The notes under the pieces: model-generated
What the model saw: only the letters and a program-made list of their open reading frames with translations
What the model was told of the DNA's origin: nothing
The model's database searches: none
Shown: in pieces, positions 42,179 to 47,547 of the stretch
Layout: each line of letters opens with the position of its first letter
How positions within the stretch are numbered: position 1 is the first letter of the stretch
Program-made: the position numbers and the translations under genes
Assembly: GCA_003132025.1 (NCBI GenBank)
Contig: PKWJ01000057.1
Span: forward strand, 50,320-97,866
Direction of reading: 5' to 3'
Source: Gammaproteobacteria bacterium
GTDB taxonomy: Bacteria; Pseudomonadota; Gammaproteobacteria; Steroidobacterales; Steroidobacteraceae
DNA: 47,547 bases

Positions 42179-44379
42179 GTGCGGCCGAGCATGCGTTCGT
42201 CGCCACGGTGCCGCGTGGCCTGGCCGATCTGCTGGCGCGCGAGCTGGAGTCGGTCGGGGCGCAGAACGCGCGTGAGCGCAGCGCCGGCGTGTTGTTCAGC
42301 GGCACGCTCGAGACTGGATATCGCGCCTGCCTGTGGTCGCGCACCGCAAGTCGCGTGCTGCTGCAACTCGCCCAGTTCGAGGCGGCGAGCGCGGATGAAT
42401 TCTACGCCGGCGTGCGGGCCGTCGACTGGAGCGCGCACATCGATCCGGCGCGCACCATCGCCTGCGAGTTCACCGGTGCGCACCCGACCATCGCGCACAG
42501 CCATTTCGGCGCCCTGCGGCTGAAGGACGCGGTGTGCGACCGTCTGCGCGACGACACCGGCACACGACCGGATGTAGAACTGACGCGGCCGGCGGTACGC
42601 CTGCATGCGCATGCCAACGGAACCCATGTGACGCTGTCGATCGATCTGGCGGGCGAAGGACTGCATCGACGCGGTTACCGGACCGAGGCCGGTGAGGCGC
42701 CGCTGCGCGAAAACCTCGCCGCCGGTGTGCTGCTGCGCGCGCGCTGGCCCGAGGCCGCTGAGCGCGGCGCCGAATTTCTCGATCCGATGTGCGGATCCGG
42801 CACCCTGGTGATAGAAGCGGCCATGATTGCAGCCCGACGTGCGCCGGGTCTGCGGCGCGAATACTTCGGCTTCCTCGGCTGGAAGGGCCACGACCCGGAT
42901 CTGTGGCAGCGCCTGAAGATGCAGGCTGCCGAAGACGTCGCCACCGAGGTTGCGAGCATCATTCGCGGCAGCGACATCGATCAGCGTGCGCTCACGATCG
43001 CGGCCGCCAACGCCGAGCGCGCGGGGGTGACGGCGCTGGTGCGGTTCGAACGCCATCCGGTTGCGAACGTGCGGCCGCTGACCGATCAGCCGGGTTTGAT
43101 CTGCACCAATCCGCCCTACGGCGAACGGCTCGGGGACCACGTCCGGGCGCGCATGGTGTTTGCCGAGCTGGGCCGCAGCCTGCGCCAGCAGTTCGTCGGC
43201 TGGGATGCGGCACTATTGGCCGCAGCCGCCGAAACCGCACGCGAATTGCGGCTGCGCAGTTACTGGGTGCACGAACTGTGGAACGGTGCGATCCCCGTGC
43301 GGCTGCTGCGCATCGACCTGGGTGCGCCGGGTGAGGAGGATGTCGAGCTGCGACGCCAGCGACAGCAGGCTGAAGCGGCGGCGAGCCCCGGCGCACGCAT
43401 GTTCGCCAATCGACTGGAAAAGAACATCAAGCGCCTGGCGAAGCTGGCGCAGCGCGCGCAGGTGAGCTGCTACCGGCTGTACGACGCCGACATGCCGGAA
43501 TATTCGTTTGCGATCGACCGCTTTGAGGCCGTTGCGAGCGGCGACCTGCACCTGCACGTACAGGAGTATGCAGCACCGGCCAGCATCGATGCCGACGCGG
43601 CACGGCGCCGGCGTCGCGAGGCGCTGTCGAGCCTGCCGGGTGCGCTGCAGATTGCGCCGGAGCGCATTCATTTGCGGTTGCGCCAGCGCCAGAGCGGTTC
43701 CGAACAGTACCAGCGCCAGTCGGCCGCCCCGCCGTCGACGGCCGAACAGCGAACGCTCACGGTGCAGGAGGGCGGCCTGAAATTCCTGGTAAATCTCGAC
43801 GATTATCTCGACACCGGCCTGTTTCTGGATCACCGACTGACGCGCGCGCGGCTGCGCGAACGCGCCCGTGGTGCGCGCTTTCTCAACCTCTTCTGTTATA
43901 CGGCCAGCGCGAGCGTGTACGCCGCCAGCGGCGGCGCAAGCAGCACCGTGAGTGTCGACCTGTCCAACAGCTACCTCGACTGGGCGGCGGCGAACTTCAA
44001 GCTCAACGGCCTGGATCCCGCGCAGCATCGTCTGCAGCGCGCCGATTGCCGCGAATGGCTGCGTGAGGCGGCGCAGCAGCCGGCAGGCGGCGCGCTGGCG
44101 TTCGATCTGATCTTTCTGGATCCGCCGACATTCTCCAATTCCAAGCGCATGCAGGGCGTGCTCGACGTGCAGCGTGATCATCCCGAATTGATCGAGATGT
44201 GCATGCGGCTGCTCGCGCCCGGCGGTCTGCTGTTGTTCTCGACCAACGCGCAGCGATTTCGTCCGGATCCTGCGCTAGAGCAGCGCTGGCAGGTGACCGA
44301 CATCTCGGCGCAGACACTGCCGTTCGATTTCGAGCGCAACCGGCGTATTCACCGTTGCTTTGAGATCAGCGCCGCGTAG
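42175..44379 (+). CDS. rlmL: 23S rRNA m2G2445/m7G2069 methyltransferase RlmKL
   Basis: 734 residues, full length of the fused enzyme. The N-terminal THUMP domain and RlmL half carry a SAM-binding MCGSGTLVIEA (from about residue 204) and the NPPY motif at Asn312 (CTNPPYGERLGD); the C-terminal RlmK half carries FLNLFCYTASASVYAA, DLSNSYLDWAAANFKLNG and DPPTF at Asp649 (LIFLDPPTFSNSKRM). It methylates two guanines of the 23S rRNA. Start TTG 42175 overlaps the puuC stop as TTGA, so it is translated right after puuC; a housekeeping gene in such a place is unusual. No ribosome site beyond puuC coding sequence is evident. Confidence 0.95.
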   Translation: MSAAEHAFVATVPRGLADLLARELESVGAQNARERSAGVLFSGTLETGYRACLWSRTASRVLLQLAQFEAASADEFYAGVRAVDWSAHIDPARTIACEFTGAHPTIAHSHFGALRLKDAVCDRLRDDTGTRPDVELTRPAVRLHAHANGTHVTLSIDLAGEGLHRRGYRTEAGEAPLRENLAAGVLLRARWPEAAERGAEFLDPMCGSGTLVIEAAMIAARRAPGLRREYFGFLGWKGHDPDLWQRLKMQAAEDVATEVASIIRGSDIDQRALTIAAANAERAGVTALVRFERHPVANVRPLTDQPGLICTNPPYGERLGDHVRARMVFAELGRSLRQQFVGWDAALLAAAAETARELRLRSYWVHELWNGAIPVRLLRIDLGAPGEEDVELRRQRQQAEAAASPGARMFANRLEKNIKRLAKLAQRAQVSCYRLYDADMPEYSFAIDRFEAVASGDLHLHVQEYAAPASIDADAARRRRREALSSLPGALQIAPERIHLRLRQRQSGSEQYQRQSAAPPSTAEQRTLTVQEGGLKFLVNLDDYLDTGLFLDHRLTRARLRERARGARFLNLFCYTASASVYAASGGASSTVSVDLSNSYLDWAAANFKLNGLDPAQHRLQRADCREWLREAAQQPAGGALAFDLIFLDPPTFSNSKRMQGVLDVQRDHPELIEMCMRLLAPGGLLLFSTNAQRFRPDPALEQRWQVTDISAQTLPFDFERNRRIHRCFEISAA

Positions 44380-44389
44380 GCTTCGAGGG

Positions 44390-44415
44390 AGCGGCCGGCG
44401 TCGTCAGGCGCCGCT
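44390..44415. terminator. inverted repeat between convergent rlmKL and lipoprotein genes
   Basis: AGCGGC (44390-44395) pairs with GCCGCT (44410-44415) across a 14-base loop. It sits between convergent gene ends, 11 bases after the rlmKL stop. No long T run is on either strand next to it, so it may be a weak bidirectional terminator. Confidence 0.3.
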
Positions 44416-44632
44416 ACTGCGTGTCTTTTTCCGCTTGCTCGCGCCGCGCCGCATCCAGTTTTACGGCGTCCTGCGCCTGTTGCTGCGCCCGATCCTCCAT
44501 CTGCTTGGCCTGGCGCGCCTGCTCGGCCTCCGCGGCGGCACCCGTGGCGGAGGTCGCGGCGGTACCAGCCAGACCGCAACCGGCAACGCACAACGCGCAG
44601 GCAACCGAGAGCAGGAGGTGCTTCATCCGCAT
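44414..44632 (-). CDS. small alanine/glutamine-rich lipoprotein
   Basis: 72 residues. The N-terminus LLLSVACALCVAGCGLAG has the lipobox VAGC, with Cys19 as the lipidated residue. The mature part is a charged helix rich in Ala, Gln, Glu and Lys (EAEQARQAKQMEDRAQQQAQDAVKLDAARREQAEKD), which looks like a coiled coil of the Lpp kind, without its repeat being obvious. ATG 44632 lies four bases after the puuB stop; ATG 44626 is also possible. A role in envelope structure is a guess. Confidence 0.75.
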   Translation of the reverse strand: MRMKHLLLSVACALCVAGCGLAGTAATSATGAAAEAEQARQAKQMEDRAQQQAQDAVKLDAARREQAEKDTQ

Positions 44633-44635
44633 AGC

Positions 44636-45928
44636 TTAGAGCAGATCGCGCAGTCGATACCAGAGCATCGCCAGCGCCAGGGCGGGGCGGCGCAGCAACA
44701 TGCCGCCGGGAAAATTGCGGTGCGGAATGCGTGCGAATACGTCGAAGCGCTCGCTGGTGCCGGCGATCGCCTCGGCCACCAGCTGTCCGGCGATACCGGC
44801 GAGCGAGATGCCGTGGCCGGAGAAGCCCTGCAGGAAATAAACGTCCGGTTCCAGTCGGCCGAAGTTCGGTGCGCGATTGAGAGTGATGTCGAGCAGGCAA
44901 CCCCAGGCATAATCGATGCGTGTGGCGCGCAGCTGGGGGAATACCTGGATCATGCGAGCGCGCGTGGCCGGCGCCACGGCGCGCACATTCAACAGCGAAT
45001 AATTGACGCGGCCGCCAAACAGCAGCCGATGATCGCTGGAGCGGCGAAAGTAGTCGAGGATCCAGTTGGCGTCGCACAGCGCGGCGTTGTTGGCGATCAG
45101 CTTGCGCACAGGGTGCTCGCCCAGCGGCTCGGTCGCAATGACATAGCTGCCGATGCTCATGAGCTTGCGCTCGAGAGAGGGCGCGGCGGCGCCGAGCCAG
45201 GCATTGCCGGCCAGCACCAGCTGCCCGCAGTCGACCGCGCCATGCGCGGTGCGCACGTGAATCCTGCCGTCGCGGCGCACGTAGCCGTCGACGCGGCTGC
45301 GCTCGTGGATGTCGACACCGGCCCGGGCCGCGGCCCGCGCCAGACCCAGCGTGTAGCGCAGCGGGTGCAGATGGCCGCTGTTGGAATCATATAGCGCGCC
45401 GATGTAGCGCTTGCTGGCCACCGTTGACTGCAGCTCCGCCCGATCCATCAGGCGCGTGCTCGCATATCCGTAGCGCTGCACAAGGTCAGCCTGCCAGGCC
45501 TGAATTTCGCTCCATTGCCGCGGCTTGATCGCGGCCAGCATCCAGCCGTCGACCCAATCGCAATTGATCTGGTAGCGCTCGATGCGTTGCCGAAGCAGCG
45601 CCAGCCCAGCCAGCGTCACATCCCAAATGCGGCGCGCATCCTCCTGGCCGATCAGCTGCTCAAGCTCAGCCTGCTCGGTCGCGGTGCCGAAGATTGCCTG
45701 GCCGCCGCTGCGGCCCGACGCGCCCCAACCGATACGCTGTCCCTCGAGCAGAGTCACGCGATAGCCACGCTCGGCCAGCGTCAGCGCGGCGGAGCAGCCG
45801 GCGATGCCGCCTCCGACTACGCACACGTCGGTAGTGAGCGCGCCGCGAAGCGCAGCAGTAGCCGGCGGCGGCTGTGCACTCGCTAAATAATAGGTGTCAA
45901 GGTAATCGTTTTGAACTGCGGCCTTCAT
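44636..45928 (-). CDS. puuB: FAD-dependent gamma-glutamylputrescine oxidoreductase
   Basis: 430 residues of the DAO/PuuB family. FAD-binding VCVVGGGIAGCSAALTLAERGYRVTLLEGQRIGWGASGRSGGQ is near residue 37; the PuuB-like segments LYDSNSGHLHPLRYTLGLARAA and LDYFRRSSDHRLLFGGRVNYS follow; FSGHGISLAGIAGQLVAEAI ends the flavin site. It oxidises gamma-glutamylputrescine to the aldehyde with O2, giving H2O2. The flavin-linked Cys or His cannot be assigned by eye. It is divergent from puuD with a 186-base gap and followed on its own strand by the small lipoprotein gene. Confidence 0.87.
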   Translation of the reverse strand: MKAAVQNDYLDTYYLASAQPPPATAALRGALTTDVCVVGGGIAGCSAALTLAERGYRVTLLEGQRIGWGASGRSGGQAIFGTATEQAELEQLIGQEDARRIWDVTLAGLALLRQRIERYQINCDWVDGWMLAAIKPRQWSEIQAWQADLVQRYGYASTRLMDRAELQSTVASKRYIGALYDSNSGHLHPLRYTLGLARAAARAGVDIHERSRVDGYVRRDGRIHVRTAHGAVDCGQLVLAGNAWLGAAAPSLERKLMSIGSYVIATEPLGEHPVRKLIANNAALCDANWILDYFRRSSDHRLLFGGRVNYSLLNVRAVAPATRARMIQVFPQLRATRIDYAWGCLLDITLNRAPNFGRLEPDVYFLQGFSGHGISLAGIAGQLVAEAIAGTSERFDVFARIPHRNFPGGMLLRRPALALAMLWYRLRDLL

Positions 45929-46114
45929 CCAACTCTATTGCCAGAAATCTCACGCTAAATCAATAGCTTGACTTCTGAAGGGAGCTGCCGTGCTGCGCCG
46001 TATGCGGCGACGGCCGGGTGCCGGCTATGGTCTAATGGTTGTCACCCAACACAACGTGAGCACTGGCGGACGCTGTATATCCATACAGGCGCTGAGCCCG
46101 CGCATTACGCCATC
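45929..46114. promoter_or_regulatory. divergent promoter region puuB/puuD
   Basis: 186 bases separate the start codons of two genes of the same pathway. TTGACT (45968-45973) is a near-consensus -35, but no matching -10 lies 16-18 bases downstream. An earlier in-frame ATG (45968) for puuD has no support, since the family homology begins at 46115. I saw no copy of the puuC palindrome here. Confidence 0.4.
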
Positions 46115-46861
46115 ATGACTTCGAAGCGTCCTGTAATCGGAATTCCGGCAGACCGGCGCATGGTTGGTCAGCAGGCGTACCACCTTGCCGGCGAGAAGTA
46201 CCTGGCTGCGGTGCTGGACGTGGCCGGCGGCCTGCCGCTGATCGTGCCGGCGATCGGGCGTGAACTCAGTCTGGAGGAGCTGTTCGATACTCTTGATGGC
46301 TTGCTGTTCATGGGCAGCGCGTCGAATGTCGAGCCGCGCCATTACCGCGGCGAGCCCAGCGAGCGCGGCACGCTGCATGATCCGCACCGCGACGACACCA
46401 CGCTGCCGCTGATCCCGCGCGCGGTTGCGGCCGGCGTACCGGTGCTTGGCATCTGCCGCGGATTCCAGGAGATCAACGTCGCCTTCGGCGGCTCGCTGTG
46501 GCAGAAGCTGCAGGACGTGCCCGGATACCTCGATCATCGCGAGAATCCAAAGCAGCCGCTCGACCAGCAGTACGGCCCGGCGCACGAAGTGACGCTCGAG
46601 CCCGGCGGCCTGCTACGGCGCCTGGCCGGGACCGATCGGATCAGCGTCAATTCCCTGCACAGCCAGGGCGTACGTGAGCTCGGCGCCGGGCTGGCGGTCG
46701 AGGCGCGCGCCCCCGATGGCGTCATCGAAGCATTTCGTGTCGAACGCGCGCCCGCATTTGCGCTGGCGCTGCAATGGCACCCGGAGTGGCAGGCCACGGG
46801 CAATGATTTCTCGCGCGCGCTGTTTGCCGAATTCGGCGCAGCGTGCCGCGCTCGCAGTTGA
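46115..46861 (+). CDS. puuD: gamma-glutamyl-gamma-aminobutyrate hydrolase
   Basis: 248-residue class I glutamine amidotransferase-like hydrolase that frees GABA from gamma-glutamyl-GABA. RPVIGIPADRRMVGQQAYHLAGEKYL is the family start; nucleophile Cys114 is in LGICRGFQEINVA; GGSLWQKLQ and NSLHSQGV follow; His222 and Glu224 in LQWHPEW complete the triad. ATG 46115 is chosen because it begins the conserved domain. Followed 81 bases later by puuA. Confidence 0.92.
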   Translation: MTSKRPVIGIPADRRMVGQQAYHLAGEKYLAAVLDVAGGLPLIVPAIGRELSLEELFDTLDGLLFMGSASNVEPRHYRGEPSERGTLHDPHRDDTTLPLIPRAVAAGVPVLGICRGFQEINVAFGGSLWQKLQDVPGYLDHRENPKQPLDQQYGPAHEVTLEPGGLLRRLAGTDRISVNSLHSQGVRELGAGLAVEARAPDGVIEAFRVERAPAFALALQWHPEWQATGNDFSRALFAEFGAACRARS

Positions 46862-46942
46862 GCGCACTGCATCCGTGACCGGATGCGCGGTGCGACACCG
46901 GCACGTGGAGCATTCCGCGCGCCGAAAGAATGAAGGTGATTT

Positions 46943-47547
46943 ATGGCTACCGAAATACAGCAGTTCTTTCGCGATCACGGCATTTCTGAGGTCGAGGCGA
47001 TCATTCCCGACATGGCCGGCATCGCGCGTGGCAAGATCATGCCGGCCGAGAAGTTTGCCGAGGATGAGGGTATGCGACTGCCCGAGAGCATCTTCCTGCA
47101 GACGGTAACCGGCGACTACCCGCCCGATACCAGCTCGGCCATGAGTCCGGCCGAGATCGACATCGTGCTCAAGGCCGATCCCAAGACGGTGCGGGTAGTG
47201 CCTTGGGCCGCCGAACCGACCGCGCAGGTGATCCACGACTGCTTTTATTCCGACGGACGGCCGGTGATGATGGCGCCGCGGCACCTGCTGCGGCATGTGC
47301 TCGACCTGTACGCGCAACGCGGCTGGGAGCCGGTGATCGCCCCGGAGCTCGAGTTCTACCTGATCGAGCCGAACATCGATGCCGACTACCAGCTCAAACC
47401 GCCGGTCGGGCGTTCCGGGCGCGCCGAACCGGGCCGCCAGTCGTACAGCATCGCTGCGGTCAACGAATTCGACCCGCTGTTCGACGACATCTACGCCTTC
47501 TGCGAAGCGCAGGACATCGAGATCGACACGCTGATCCACGAGGACGG
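46943..47547 (+). CDS. puuA: glutamine synthetase family protein, gamma-glutamylputrescine synthetase, partial at right edge
   Basis: About 201 residues of an expected 450 or so; the rest lies beyond the window. The N-terminal beta-grasp domain shows VEAIIPDMAGIARGKIMPAEKF, and TVRVVPWAAEPTAQVIHDCFYSDG and PVIAPELEFYLIEP are hallmarks of the PuuA/GlnA-like group (the latter has the metal-binding Glu pair ELEF). It would join glutamate and putrescine with ATP, the first step of the Puu route. ATG 46943 has GAAGGTGA upstream. Glutamine synthetase proper is less likely given the neighbours. Confidence 0.9.
   Translation, partial: MATEIQQFFRDHGISEVEAIIPDMAGIARGKIMPAEKFAEDEGMRLPESIFLQTVTGDYPPDTSSAMSPAEIDIVLKADPKTVRVVPWAAEPTAQVIHDCFYSDGRPVMMAPRHLLRHVLDLYAQRGWEPVIAPELEFYLIEPNIDADYQLKPPVGRSGRAEPGRQSYSIAAVNEFDPLFDDIYAFCEAQDIEIDTLIHED

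Overview
The window is 47.5 kb of gene-dense, high-GC DNA from a Gram-negative bacterium, most likely a proteobacterium. The evidence is lipobox-bearing outer-membrane channels, two tripartite RND pumps, an LpxH-like enzyme and a fused RlmKL rRNA methyltransferase, an architecture typical of gammaproteobacteria. The domain-of-unknown-function families (DUF2845, DUF3617, DUF1993, DUF535, DUF899) fit a soil or freshwater gammaproteobacterium, but the genus cannot be read from the sequence. No rRNA, tRNA, CRISPR array, integrase or transposase was seen.

Layout. 1-6.0 kb: the 5' part of metY (edge-truncated), an OsmC protein, an FAD oxidoreductase with no conventional start that keeps its Rossmann glycines, a DUF899 protein, a glycosyltransferase with a cut-off C-terminus, a 2OG-Fe(II) oxygenase-like gene and a 5'-less remnant of a purine nucleoside permease gene. 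6.0-10.7 kb: two small exported proteins, an MhpT-like MFS carrier, an HD-domain protein and gabD. 10.7-12.6 kb: a possible structured RNA, then ald and its divergent Lrp/AsnC regulator. 12.6-17.5 kb: a complete tyrosine/homogentisate operon, hpd-hmgA-fahA-maiA, ending in a MarR regulator.

17.6-26.9 kb: a tightly packed series of genes (4-base ATGA overlaps) encoding an outer-membrane factor, membrane-fusion protein, MdtB-type RND pump, response regulator and histidine kinase, followed by DUF1993 and an orphan GDP-L-fucose synthase. 27-31 kb: single genes (DUF535, OsmC, Nudix, LpxH-like phosphoesterase, NmrA-like). 31.1-37.1 kb (minus strand): a CzcCBA-type heavy-metal RND efflux operon. 37.1-40.3 kb: a regulatory gap, an outer-membrane barrel protein with an N-terminal carboxypeptidase-regulatory-like domain, an EF-hand exported protein and an unrecognised exported protein. 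40.5-47.5 kb: a putrescine-utilisation (Puu) gene set, puuC, puuB, puuD and puuA (edge-truncated), with rlmKL and a small lipoprotein gene interleaved.

How the genes work together. Tyrosine-derived 4-hydroxyphenylpyruvate would be converted by Hpd, HmgA, MaiA and FahA to fumarate and acetoacetate. Putrescine would go through PuuA, PuuB, PuuC and PuuD to GABA, and GabD (30 kb away) could finish the route to succinate once a transaminase acts. Alanine dehydrogenase adds alanine use. The main points worth a second look are the nested, U-tailed RNA candidate at about 10.75 kb, the scarred locus at 5-6 kb, the porin/EF-hand/unknown exported cluster and several perfect operator-like palindromes.
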